From Paragonimus skrjabini miyazakii (taxonomy: Eukaryota; Platyhelminthes; Trematoda; Plagiorchiida; Troglotrematidae), in contig JTDE01000263.1 of assembly GCA_014338405.1 (NCBI GenBank), forward strand, positions 206,806-270,805: a DNA stretch of 64,000 nt. Direction: 5' to 3'. This document shows, piece after piece, positions 11,282 to 23,687 of this stretch. The notes beneath the pieces are model-generated. The model had not been told where the DNA came from, searched no databases, and saw nothing but the letters and a program-made list of their open reading frames with translations. Numbering within the stretch: the first letter of the stretch is position 1; each line of letters starts with the position of its first letter. Position numbers and translations under genes: made by a program.

Positions 11282-11434
11282 ATTAACGTAATGGTATGAG
11301 CCCACAACAGTCCTTCCGTTGCATTCTTATTTTTGAAAGTACAGGTGAGTTATTGGAGTTGAGGAGCAGTTGCCTACATAACTGAGCAAGTTGCAGATCA
11401 TGACCACTGTTAAATAAAAGTGACAATGCCTTAC

Positions 11435-11663
11435 ACGACTGTTAGTTTGCTTGTCAAGGCTTGCGTCGGGCCACCGGGAGGAGTTTCTTTCGTGACCTCA
11501 ATATGATATCGACGTCCGTCTCGTAGCTCAAAAGGTGGTTTCAATCCGCGTAGCCAACGAACTTTGACTGACTCGTCCATACTGAAGATGCTGCACGTGA
11601 GCGTTGCATCCAGGCCAGGTTCGACACTCGTGTTTCGAGCAATAAGCACACGTGGTGGAGGAG
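11435..11663 (-). CDS. HMCN1: Hemicentin-like gene, exon h: Ig2 N-half
   Basis: Acceptor cctacgttcag, donor GTCGT/gtaagg; phase 1 in, phase 2 out, 75 codons plus split codons. It begins PPRVLIARNTSVEPGLDATL, then TCSIFS and VKVRWLRGL, and ends ALTSKLTV. The proline-rich start is the usual Ig-Ig junction of hemicentins (EPPPVI...), followed by the B-strand Cys and C-strand Trp. The C-C' loop and the TPPGGPTQ stretch are longer than typical. Confidence 0.92.
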
Positions 11664-13586
11664 CTGAACGTAGGTGAAATGAAATAATTAAATATATACT
11701 CCAATCATGAAGAGAAAATGGAGGATGTTATCAAAAACTCTCTGCGTTAGAGTTGGCTTATTTTGTGCAAATCGCCAGAAATAGCTTATCTGCTTACAAG
11801 CCAATCAGAAGGCTCCACACACGGGTAATTGACCGTCTGTGGTGAGTAGAACAACCAACAAACAACACCTTTGTTAGCACGTCCCACAGTTTACAAGTTC
11901 GTCAGTTTCGACGTTTACACAAATTTCCAGAGATCGCCATTTCCTAGGCCGAAATCGACTAATCAATGACATTTCGCTGTGATTACACAATAGCGTGTGC
12001 CTGCATAAAGTACACATGTTTACAAACTTATTGGATAAGTTCAGTGACAACAATTGAAATGATAGAAAAAAATTTCCTGTGGTCAACCGAAGAGGTACCT
12101 TAATTAGCAAATATGATTTGAAATTGCCTGACGGTAAAAAAGTTCTTGGCAAAAATGCATCAAGTACGGGACGTTGGTAGTCAAAATTTGACCACAAAAG
12201 GTTGGACAAACTATTGGACGGGGAAGTTAATGACGCCTCATCGCAGCGTGCTACACATGAGAAGAACGTGGTACTTGTTAGCTATCTTTACATCCTTCTG
12301 CATCAATGGGTTGTACACCCATAAGAAATAAGTGGGATAAATTGTCGCTATTCACCAATACTGTCCGATTATTGATAGTGATAAATTAGGTAGATGTGTT
12401 TGAAACACCAGTCAGTTAGCGTCATGCCTTATTCACCAGAAAGCTATCGGGCTTGGCGTAAGGTCCAACACGTGTGGCGATGGCTTGGTTGAAAGATGCA
12501 GGACAGTTAACCTCATTGTCTGGATAACAGGATTTAAGAATATACACAAACGATTATGTTGAGAGCAGTTTCACCATTATAAATGCATTTTTAATCCTAT
12601 TACTCTGAGCAGTTAGAGGAACCGTCGGCCGGCCGAGCAAATACAACCAGAAAACGAATAGGAGCACGTCAAATTAGTGAGTCTAACAACACGAGAACGT
12701 TTCATCCCTAGTACACGCCAGTAAAACAATGGTAGCTGGCCGTCCATTTTTTAAAATCGGATTGAGTACTTAATGTGAAACTTGCACAAGCACTGTCTAT
12801 TCGGAAGAAGAAAAGATTAAGAACTAACGGAGTATTACAACAGCCACTTCATCTTTGTATTCGCCCTCCACCTTCAAATCGGTTTCTGAAACAGTAGGGT
12901 GAATCTCGGCTGCATAGATCCCATGAGAATCCTCGTTGGCATCAGCAATAACGAATTGTACGTTTGTGGGAAAACTGGAATAAACGTGGTAGCAGAGGGA
13001 TAAAGACAAAAGCATGGTTATATGTAGCATTCTTACATTGAGCGAACGGACTATCTGTTTGACATTCTACTTACAATTGCAGTCAGATTGGTTTGAAATG
13101 TAAAAAGGATGAGATTATAGATGTAGTAGAAACTGACAGTTACAAATGGATCATAATAGTTCTGAGAACGAAATAAACCCAATAAAATACTTTGAATTGC
13201 CATTTTCTTACATTCTTCGTTTCTGTAGAAACTGCATATTTTTTGAAACTGACAGCACAGGATTCCCATGACTGCCTAAAAGTAAGCATTATTTACTTGA
13301 ACTGGTGATATTAATTTATCTTATACGTTTTAAACACTAACTATATACTTCAGAACTTCCAATGCTATGCCTGATTAGGGTATTCCAAGAAGTACAGTGC
13401 AATGTAGAAACCAATGCTGATTAGCTAGACAGTTCTTACGTTACTTTTCAGTCCATTAACGCACAGTAAATCTGTCAGGGTTTCATTCGTAAGCATGAGA
13501 ATTCGACCGAACCTCATAAGATCATGATGTTACCATAGAGGCTGTCACTGTGTGTACTCAGTTAGTGAATGAATATAACGTCTTAC
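11664..13586 (-). other. Hemicentin introns g-h (1165 bp) and f-g (612 bp), flanking exon g
   Basis: These are the shortest introns of the gene in this window: 11664-12828 and 12975-13586. No repeats or other coding signals recognised outside exon g. Confidence 0.8.
12829..12974 (-). CDS. HMCN1: Hemicentin-like gene, exon g: Ig1 C-half, second cysteine absent
   Basis: Acceptor tttattccag, donor ACTCC/gttagt; one nt completes an Asn codon, then 48 codons plus 1 nt. The protein is FPTNVQFVIADANEDSHGIY followed by AAEIHPT and ends EYKDEVAVVIL. The E-F strand signature GxY is recognisable, but the residue where the canonical F-strand cysteine should stand (YxC) is alanine. Reading frame and splice phases are intact, so this looks like a real departure in a functional exon rather than decay. 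Confidence 0.88.
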
Positions 13587-13816
13587 TTGAACACCTTATT
13601 TTCGTCTGGATAACCAGCCAGTAGCTTGCCATCCTTGTACCACTTGACTGTGTAGGGAATTTCGCTGTTTACAGAACACGATAACTCGGAGGTTGCACCA
13701 CGTCGAAGCTCTACTTTGGCCGGACATGTGATGAGTATCGGACGGGGTTTGCGACCAGAAACAGCGACTTTGGAGTAACGTTGAAATGGAAAGCCTTGAC
13801 CGTCACGTCCTGAAAC
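13587..13816 (-). CDS. HMCN1: Hemicentin-like gene, exon f: linker end and Ig1 N-half
   Basis: Acceptor gcctcgcag, donor GTTCAA/gtaaga; phase 0 in, phase 2 out, 76 codons. It starts VSGRDGQGFPFQRYSKVAVS, the equivalent of the hemicentin VTGxDxxxxxFQRVSSV segment that closes the linker. It then enters Ig domain 1: PILITCPAKVELRRGATSEL, then SCSVNSE, then VKWYKDGKLLAG. B-strand Cys and C-strand Trp are present. An extra Cys lies in the A strand (ITCPAKV). Confidence 0.93.
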
Positions 13817-15348
13817 CTGCGAGGCGGGATGAGTTCATTCGAATTACAGATGGGCTCGGCAATGCCTTTTTCATCAGACCGGTGATGTAAAAACAAGATC
13901 TCAGTGCTAATCACATTTTTGCGCACAACATGGACTATTACATAGTTCACTAATGAGTGAATAACAGAAGTTTCAAATTTTTTGATTTGTATAGGCCACT
14001 GAGTTGGGATATTCGGCTCTGTTTGGCACTAACCAGTCTGTAATCAGTATGGTCTAATTATAATATACTATGCAAAACTGAACTCATAACACAACTTCTT
14101 CATGGTGACACCAGAATTTCTTATTGAGATGGCTACGGTAACTATGAGTATCAGGCGCTGTGCAGTAATAGGGTGATGATTGATTGGAGGCTATTGAGTC
14201 TTTCTATCAATATTCACGGAAAACATAAAATCAATGACCCTAGAAATTAAAGGTTGCGGAATCGAATTTATCTTTCACTTTGGTTAATCAGATTGAGTTC
14301 AGATAAATAGTAGATCTCGTCAAGTATCATGGACTTTGTATTGAGGTCAGGAAACAAAACAACACGGAAACTTTGTTGCTAGCACAAGCTTTAACTGGGG
14401 TTGGATCAGTTCGATATTTAACTCCAAACAGTTTGCATAAATCCAGATGACACGACTTTTACACACATATGAGACACCCCGTTGTTCCATGTTGCAGCTG
14501 AATACTGCAATTTACTGAAGCCACAACGTATTTCCTGACACGCATGGAATTACGTATCCTTTTGGTTGGTGCTGTTGAATGTTGTCCTATCTCTTTGCCA
14601 TTTGACTACAATCTTTCGTCATCTGTGTCATCAGTTTACGATTGACCTGGTGTTCCAATCGACTTCTAAAACACCATAGGTCAGATGCTCTTAAGTCATT
14701 TGTTCAGATATTTCTGTAATAGACTGTCACATCTGGACTGCGTACGAACGCAAGTAGCTCAGCATGCAGTTGGAGAGTTATCAGTTTTCCATGTGGTTGT
14801 CTAGTTCCACTAACAGAAGTGACTCCGGGAACGAAAAGCTTGTTTATATTCAGCTAGTTCGAGGAAAGCAGTTAGGCGGTTACTCGTTATAGCCAATATC
14901 AGCTTATTTTTGCTGAAGCTGAGGTGGAAGCTAACTAACAAGCGAGCCAAGTCTATGAATAACACTCGAACATCACTGGCACACACTTGTACTGAACACG
15001 CTAATCTGACCAACATTTACGTTGGGGGTTGGCTCGGTATACCGTTTTTTGGAGAGCTGTCGCTGTGGAAACTGTGGAACCTGCTTTAACCTGACTTATG
15101 AATTACATCTGGAACACCCACATCGAAGTGAGTATGTAGCATTCTGTTTGCGCTTTGGTAGCAGTCTACGCATACACAGTTAACACGAAACGCGTCAGAA
15201 AAAACCCATTTTCATGAAGTCCTGGTAATACATCTATCGTACAGTTAAACTTAAAGGAATAAGACCAGAGAGCAAGTGATTGGACATCTTTGCATCACAA
15301 TCAGCGCAGTTTGATAAGTGAAACTGTCTTGTAAGTAAAGTGGGAGAA

Positions 15349-15576
15349 GTGATCACCGTCGATGGATGCCTAGATCATCCTCTGAATAAGGTTGATACGT
15401 AACATCTACCCGTCTGGCGAGTTCATGATAATCCAAACTGCTGTTTGGGAATAATTTGTAACACAACATTTTGTGACACGCAGTGATGAGTCTGTATCCG
15501 CAAATTTGTTGATTTTTCTGTTTCGTAAAACAACACTTTTTGGTTTTTCATTACCCTCCTCTTCTGTTGCGTCATT
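15349..15576 (+). repeat. 228-bp direct repeat, copy 1
   Basis: Shares CATCTACCCGTCTGGCGAGT, TCATGATAATCCAAACTGCT, CGCAAATTTGTTGATTTTTC and TTTTTCATTACCCTCCTCTT with 17187-17416, collinear across the whole length with scattered substitutions. No coding potential recognised. It lies in the hemicentin intron e-f. Confidence 0.88.
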
Positions 15577-17186
15577 ACCAGTTGACGGTCTGCTTAAAAG
15601 CTTTTGGAATTACGATGATTAACGATTAAGAGTGACAAGAGACCAAACATCTGATGAGATATATGGTCTCATTGAAGCAAAGACAGATACAATGCAGCTA
15701 ACTCATTTCAGGATGGTTTCATATAGCCTGCCTTATCCGCATGAGCAACATTGGCTAAATAGTATTATACTTTTACCTTATTCATTCGGGTGGATGAGTA
15801 AAGCTCTCGTTTTTATCAAGTCAATTGAAAATAACTCAAGAGACTGGTTTGTGCACCTTGGAAGGTGAATATTCTGTATTACACTGTTTTATTCATGACG
15901 GTCACAGGGAGTAAATGTGGTTTACGGCAAAAAGAAAGCGGACGACAAGGAGTCGGTTACGAAAGAAGTTTGATTGTAGAAGCACGCATTAATACAGTCT
16001 ATAAGTGATGAAAGCCGACGCCCAAAGGTAGTGATAACAAGTCAAACTTTTGTCACAGCTCGACTGAAACCCTAACAACTAGTATCTCCCACCTCACACG
16101 TTTTCATCATCAACCTTTTGTTCGAATAAGTTGGAAACCAAACATCCCCTCACATCAAAAATTGGTCAGTCAGCTCTAGCTGACCTTCACGAACCAGACG
16201 GATAGTCAGTCGATGTCCAATCTGAATTTTGTACTGGCTTGATTAACTACTGGAATCTAGACAGTTCGAATATCATAAAACTAAACTGCCAAAATGTTAG
16301 AAGCGAAGAAGCTTGACGAATTGGATCGGAAGCCATCATAAATTTAGAACTTTAGAATTCTTTTTGGAATTAGTTCACGAAAACTGATAGCAAATAAAAG
16401 AGACAAGCAGCCAGCATGAGAAACGAAAGGACTCATTATCCAGAAGCGTTGTCTACCTCTCGTATGGTCGTGATTTTTGTGACAGTCAATATTCATTGAT
16501 ATTGTTCACGACAGGAGTATCGCAGTCATGTGTCTGCCAAACATTTTTCACATGTGGCCTCTCTATCGGTGTCTATCGGTTACTCTGCTCCAAACCGAAG
16601 ACAAGCTGTGTGTAAACTGTTCCTCTCATGATATAGGCAAAATGTAAAAAAAATAGCGTTTTCTGGCGGCATGAACAATGCAGATAACTATCAGACACCT
16701 GCATCACAATAGTTGCATTGGAGTATAAATCTACAACTAAAAGTAACCGATGTACAGTTTATACTCAGTCTTACACGTTCTAATCTGCTGCAAGTGCTTC
16801 TGCACAGGTAAGTGGCAATAAGACGTTATCACTCTTGGAGTTACAATATATAGTCCGCGATAACACCGGAAACAATAGGTAGTCTGTTCTGGATACTTTC
16901 GATCAGGAAACTATTTTGGGAAATCTAAGTTGAAGGCGGTCGTCTATACCTTTTTTTCCTTTATCTGAGATGTTAAGTATAGGAAGCTGCTTAACCCAGT
17001 GCTTGACAGCCCGTCTGTACCTATTCGGGAAACATGCAAGCTCACTAACTATAACCGAGGCAATGGAAATACACAAATTATGCTGGGCCATGTAACCAGT
17101 ACACTGGCGGAGCGCTTCCCGCACCGTGCATTTTTTGGCATGACGATTGATATTTTTAAGAAACCACAAGGCTGTCAAGCGATGAA

Positions 17187-17416
17187 GTGGTCACGGTCGA
17201 TGGATGCCTAGACCGTCCCCTGAGTAAGGTTGATAAGTAACATCTACCCGTCTGGCGAGTTCATGATAATCCAAATTGCTGTTTGGGAATACTTTGTGAC
17301 ACGGCATTTTGTGACAAGAAGCGATGAATCTGTGTCCGCAAATTTGTTGATTTTTCTGTTTCGTGAAACAACAATTTTTGGTTTTTCATTACCCTCCTCT
17401 TCTGGTGCTACATTAC
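17187..17416 (+). repeat. 228-bp direct repeat, copy 2
   Basis: Same orientation as 15349-15576, 1.84 kb downstream. The two could be termini of one insertion or two independent copies. The 1.6 kb between them shows no recognisable transposase or RT. Confidence 0.88.
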
Positions 17417-19872
17417 ACATCCATACTTATGTATTATTCCATAAATTCGTAGACCATTGCCAAGACCAGCAACAATCTGAACAGTTTTACCCATAAGCAC
17501 TACTCAAAGCTGGAAATGATGATGCTGACGAGGATAAGAGATTTCCGCGCTGTGGAGCAAGAATGTTTGAGCATATTAGAAAACAAACATATTTCCAACA
17601 ATCTTTATGAAATAAATAGTACTATAAACCTGCAATAACCATGACTAGAAATCTCTTGATATATTTCAACATATGGCGTATCAGAGTAAACGGTACATAT
17701 TTTTGATCGAGAAAGTCTTTTTGTGCAAGAGTGCGTAGCGAATGCAATAAAACCCAATAGTTCATTCATTTTGCAAAAAGAGATGGAATGACAAACGGAA
17801 GTGTTGCGCATTATTGAAACAATCTCCCAGATCACTTTAAAATGTATAACTAAATATAATGTTGAGCAGAAAACTGGGCATAATAGGTTGAAATAAGAAG
17901 CCTGATAACTTATTAACTAGGCTGGTAAAGCGTTTATGCCTAAGGATGTAATGTTCCTTTTACTAGTTTTAGTGTAGCTGAGGTTCACATTTTTACCACA
18001 AGAATTGTTTACAAAATAACACTACAAATTTGGTTTGCCTTATTGATACAAGAAGTAATAGATAAATGAAGAAAACTACATTTAATTTGGCATGCTAATT
18101 TGTTTACTTAGCTTGCAGGCTTTTGACTAACTGCAAAACATTTAGATGTAACCCTGATGGTAGCCATTTGAAATCGCCAAAGACGTGAACATCCAAACGG
18201 TTTCAAATATTTACTAGTATGGGTTTAGCTCACTCAATATTCATTAAATCGAATAAGATGATGGAAAAGAAATATATGAGCTTTTTTATCTTTTTATAAG
18301 AAGGGAACTTGTGGATGATTTTGTTGTCACGTAGATGCATATTGTACTTAGACTCCTCATCACTCTGAAACCTTGTGGTTTCCATTAAAAGATTATGGTC
18401 ATATTTTCAATCGCGTTGTTGCTAAATGGATTCGCTGTGTACAGAGGTATTTCGCATTACTCAAATCCACAGAGTGACTTTCAAAGATCACTTTCAGGGG
18501 TTGCTGATGCAGACAATATCTTCCAACACTGCTGACTAAATAAAAAGTTTTAAACACTAGATAGTATGATGATGTGGCTTCTGCTTTTACCCTTGTGTAG
18601 AACACGTCAATCGACCGGTTGTTTGACAAACTACATGACCACTGCAGCTGACCTTGCTGATGTGAACAAGTCACGTGAATGGAAACAAGTTAATTAAAGC
18701 AATATCTGGTTGATGGTCACATAATTCTATGAAAATATTAGGTTGTTACTTATAGAGTGGGGAAGCGTCAGTGTCAGCGACTAAATCTAAGTATCGGTAT
18801 TAACCTCCCCCTCATTACTCGACCGTTTTCCTAACAACCTAAAAGCAACGCTCTAGTTAATATGCCAATAACCACTCTCCATGAGGAATGATACATCCCA
18901 TTAATGAAATGCTGACATCAAATGTAAAACTACCGGTAACTTGTCGAGCACCGTCCGGATCCGTGACTACATTTTTTAAAATGTGATGTGATGAGGGCTG
19001 CTTCGAATGTCAATAACCAACAATGCCCGAAAACAAACCTTAACATTCACTATATGCATAGATTGTTCTAGTCCCTATTCCGTTGATGACACGACTAAAA
19101 ATTTGACTGAGTGTAAATTAATTTTGCTCGTTATAATCCGATGTGAAGCCCCACTGAACTGTATGCACAGTCCTAATGACAAGAACTGAAGCTCTATTTT
19201 AGAGGAAGGAGAATTAGCACATATGGAATAATCGATATTTTTATCCATTGTGTATCGCTAATGAGAGATATCAAAAAACAGCAACCCTAGTGATGAAGAA
19301 TTCAATGTGAGATGGAAATACAACATTAAATGAGGTGTTTCTTTTCTTCAAATAACGACATGTACAAACTCCACGAGTAACTTGTGATAAGAGACCACTT
19401 AAAACAAGCAGAACTGCTGACTAGCCACTGAAAAATTAAATATCTGTAGATATTGGAATTTTGTATCGAATTAAAATTTCGCTTTTTGCCTCTCAAACTG
19501 GCGTCTCTATGATTAACTTAGTGTGACTAATGGAAGCCCTAACGAACGTTTCGGAAAATAGCGAAGATTTTTTATTTTTGAGAATAATAGTAGATTTTGA
19601 TGTGTTGAAACTCTTGTACGCACTGATGAGTCCGCCCAATTTGGTCTAAAGACGTTTGCGAGTTGAACACCAAGCTTGACAAGGAGCCAATTACTTATCC
19701 CAACGTGATACAAAGAAACACTCTTCCCCCAGCAGGTGAGGGGGCCCTACCGTGGGAAAGGTTAACGCAAGACCCAAAACCTTTCAACGTGGACTAAACG
19801 GCCTGTGTAAGCGTACGCTGAAGTGATGTTACAAGCGTATCACTAAAATAATGTATAAAAAGAGTCACATAC

Positions 19873-20057
19873 TTGAAGGTAGGAATGTCCTTGGAGTGGC
19901 TCTGTTGGGTGTTGACTGACATAGATTTGCATGTTTCCTGTTTGCTTCACGGACAACCGTGCCAAGGATGTCCCATTCGGTGCACGCATGTCAAAGTGAT
20001 CGATGCGTCCAGGTTGGAATCTGCCTGTCAGGTTGGCCATAACATAGTTTTTCGTGC
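19873..20057 (-). CDS. HMCN1: Hemicentin-like gene, exon e: linker
   Basis: Acceptor ttgcgcaaaag, donor CTTCAA/gtatgt; two nt complete the glycine codon from exon d, then 61 codons ending in phase 0. The protein runs TKNYVMANLTGRFQPGRIDH, then FDMRAPNGTSLARLSV, and ends in PLQGHSYLQ. It corresponds to the hemicentin linker segment that follows the PV(Q)G motif and contains xxPxRIDxxxL. N-linked glycosylation sequons are visible at NLT and NGT. The acceptor has a poor pyrimidine tract, but phase and homology on both sides fix it. Confidence 0.9.
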
Positions 20058-22212
20058 CTTTTGCGCAAAAACGGAATGAACGTTTGTGTCACGAGTGTTT
20101 TGTATACCAAAGTTTAAGTGTGACAAAATGAATTTCTCTCAGTATTTTCTTGACCGATAAATAAAAGTTGATCGTTTACATTTCAGCAGGTGGACACGTG
20201 CTGAAGGAAATAACGCAGAATATATTTAGCTCAACAACCAAATTATGTCAATATTTTACATGTATGTGGAAGTGCGTTTTTAGTAGACTTGTATAGTCCT
20301 CAAGACATAATCGCCAACGTGATCGTCATTAACAGCAACGGATCATCAGACAGTTAATCAAGTAACAAACTTTACACATCGAACAAAACTTAATAACTCT
20401 TTTGGATGACAGGAGAAAAGACTAAAGATCAGAGGTATTGTATTATAACTGCCCGTCTGTGTTTTTGCGCAGTCAAATTTAAGAAGTTCACGTCCAAGAA
20501 GCAACATGAAAGAAGGAATAAACACATGAACGTTATGTAGCTTTGAAGTAACTGTAATGAGTTTACCAACCCTTTACAATGTTCATAACTTCATAGCAAA
20601 CCGAACACATTCACAGCATTAGGTGTGACTATTCGTTGCCTCCCAAGATGTATCCAACCTTAAGATTGGCGTATCATAAAAGCTCGATAAGTGGACTCTA
20701 CGGCAATTTGCAGATCTTCCCTTATCGGTTATGAACGAAGTATGTTATAACAATGGATCGTTGTCGTCAAGTGGTACGTGGCGTGGTAGCCAATGAGCTG
20801 GTATTCTGCAGAACATTGTAAACATTTAGATCAATACAGTTTCAGAAGTTGTTTGTGTGAACGTGTCTGGTCTTAAGGACTACACTTAATTGTTTACGTT
20901 GTGCTATGATTCAAAATGGGCGGTTGTAACAAACCGGTAATGCGCAGACCTCAATATATTACACGTCATCATCTTTTGGCACTCAGTAACCTTAGATTTA
21001 AAATAAAATTACTCGAAGAGACATCCTTTTAACGATGAGAATGATGCAAAGTAGCTCACGTGAAAGAAAAGGGGACAACGCAAATTGAACAGACGAAACC
21101 ACCCTTATAACGTATGGTGGAAACCGTATCACTGATGCTCATTGTAGCGGACTCGAAAATTTATTCAGGACGCCTGGTTGTTCCGTTTCTGTCACTGGTT
21201 TGAATTCAGTCAACGTTCACATTTTTCACAATTGAATATCTTGTTTGTAGTAAAATTTTAAACTAACAGCATGGCCAACTTATTAGCGCTAATCTGAATC
21301 GGTGGAACATATAACACAAGAAATTCTGTCAATCAGTTTTGAAGTTAAAAATGCCGGTTCTGTAACTTTGTGGAAATTTGAAACGACAACCAAACTGACA
21401 CAAGTTTCTAACTTAATATAAGATTTGTGTTGGCCCAGACACGTTAAAGACGCACTTGCTCAGGCAGACAGCACCTTGTCCCTGTTCATACCGGCAGCCT
21501 ACGACTATAGTAGTTTCGTGCGTTCTGCAGGATTGGGTAGAATCTATTGTGTGACACAACTAAAAATCCCTACTGGACAACGGCTCACGTAAGTCACCTC
21601 GGAAATGAAACAATAGTTTTCTTGGGAGTCAACATACTAATCGAAACTGACTTAGAATAGTTAGCTGAAATTTGTCAATAAACTGACGTTTGTTTGACTT
21701 AGCATCAACTCAACACAATGAACATTTAATTTAAAGCAGGCCATACAACAAACTAGTCGCCTGCCATCCAGGTGACCTCAGGCATGATTACAGGTTAGCT
21801 AAGCGCGATTGTGCCGTATTCAAGGGTGAATCTCAAGACGTGCAAAATCCCCTTGAAACGCATGAAAATCAAGAGGAAATATTTGTTCCACAGACTTTTT
21901 CAGGAAAAGTAAGGAAAACTTGACTGGAGAATAACTTATCAAAATATATGGGACGCTCACTCCTAGAAGCCAGTCTCTTTGAGTGCGTCGTAATAATAAT
22001 TTTGTTCTCGCCATTTATTCGTTCTGACATCAATTTGCATACACCTCTATTACGATACACATTTTGAAAATAACAAAGAATTTGTTGACAAATAAAATCA
22101 CAAACTGCCTGAGTTCTTTAGGTACAGACACCGATACTTCCGGCTACATGTTAAGTCAAAGGCAACAGTTTGCTAGATGTGTCGTTCGGATGAGGAAAAT
22201 AACAGGGTTGTA

Positions 22213-22244
22213 ATGGTCGTGATACCTCTCTGTATCACGACCAT
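22213..22244. repeat. Perfect 13-bp hairpin
   Basis: ATGGTCGTGATAC and GTATCACGACCAT separated by CTCTCT. Perfect inverted repeat in the hemicentin intron d-e; no promoter or terminator role is evident. Confidence 0.8.
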
Positions 22245-23687
22245 GACTATCACTGACCACTGTCTCAACGCTAATTATGACTAAATTGGCATGTGGAAAC
22301 GTCACCCTGTAAACCTATATGTGTAGTACTCTAGTTGCTTGTTTGTTTTGAGGATAGCCACAAGAAATGTACCATAAATTCCAGTGATTGATACCTTCGT
22401 CATGAAACATTAGTCAGGTTGAAGTCTCTAGTCTTGAACGACCTACTTGAAGATGTTAACTTTCTACAGGGATTCACTCAGACTATTTAGAAAGATGGGG
22501 GCTTTAATCACCCATAACCTAGTTTTATTCTGTAACAACCCAACTCCTCTAGGGTAATTGCCAATATGTCCCCTGTTACTTTCGATGTTAGCTGGACGAA
22601 GTCAACCAACTGAACTACTCCAAAATTGCAATCCGGCCATCAAGGCCGGACTTGTGTGCTCAAAATTCCATGTAAATTCTCGGGCTATCTTGACTGACTA
22701 CGGCCCCTTCGGACAGCATGGCTTTTTAAACCCTCTTCTCACTGATTTAACCGAAATACAATCGAGTACCAGAAGCCACCTCGTTTGTAACCCTAACAAT
22801 CTTTATTAGTGCTTGTCATTAGTCTAATCACCTTGACCCTGGTTTGTTTTAAATCACTATCCTCAAAATAGTTACTTCATTTTCATGAAAGTCTACAGAA
22901 ATGCAAATAAGGGTCTTGCTGGTTCCCGTTATCTGTAAATTAAAATAATGCCCAGCAATCCGGGTAAAATTAGAGTTTTACATACTGTAGTCACTTTTTC
23001 AACGGAATTATTGACTTGGGTTAACGAGTAGCAACTTCATCTTCTGTCGAAACGACCGAGCATTACCGGAAATCAAGTATGGCTGAGCAAGTAAGTGTGA
23101 TATCTCCTTCTTGCCTAGCGGCACAGTGCCAATGCAAACATAGCTTAACACGGGAGTTCAAATTTTAAATTTTAGCCGTCAGAAGCATACGCTCTGGTGA
23201 ACGCCAGAGAGGGTAAATCTCGAATCTATTGCATTCTTGGAAAAAGGCTGGCCAGAAAGTTTATTTAAACGAAAGGACTGTGACCGAACATGAGTGGTGT
23301 TCAATTTAATTACCTCTACCAAACGAAGATGGAAAATTATCAAAAACGTTCCGATCTCTAAAACATTTCTTTTCACGAGATTACACTTGTTTAGTGAAGA
23401 TGGCTAGATCTGGTAGACACAGGAGATTCATTATCCATGAGGATGTTTTCTGCACTCAGAGATCAGGGTTGGAGAACCGAATATTAATGGTTTCAACAAA
23501 GTTACCGTCACCGAACTCTTGCTGGGCACTGTGTACACAACCTGGATATACAATTCTCTTCTAAGTAACTACTGAAGTCGTTTAAAGTGAGAACAATTTT
23601 GCTCGGATCCGTTATTTTAACATTTCAGCGAGCAAGAAATGTTCACGTCCACTTAGGGCTTCTGGATAAAGTTATAGGACTATTTCA

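Larger units (their letters stand above)
8588..11434 (-). other. Hemicentin intron h-i (2847 bp), mostly mobile DNA
   Basis: Holds a foldback tRNA-headed repeat pair with the Penelope-like element between its halves, and a (TA)12 tract. Only about 0.6 kb looks like unique intron. Confidence 0.85.
13817..19872 (-). other. Hemicentin intron e-f (6056 bp)
   Basis: Contains the 228-bp direct repeat pair. ORFs up to about 90 codons, for example minus 16903-17178, carry no recognised motif. Confidence 0.75.

Noticed and set aside
11874..12209. 111-codon minus ORF in intron g-h
   Set aside because: Exons g and h join in phase without it and the sequence shows no domain.
16903..17178. 91-codon minus ORF beside the direct repeat
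   Set aside because: No motif of transposase, RT or nuclease could be recognised.
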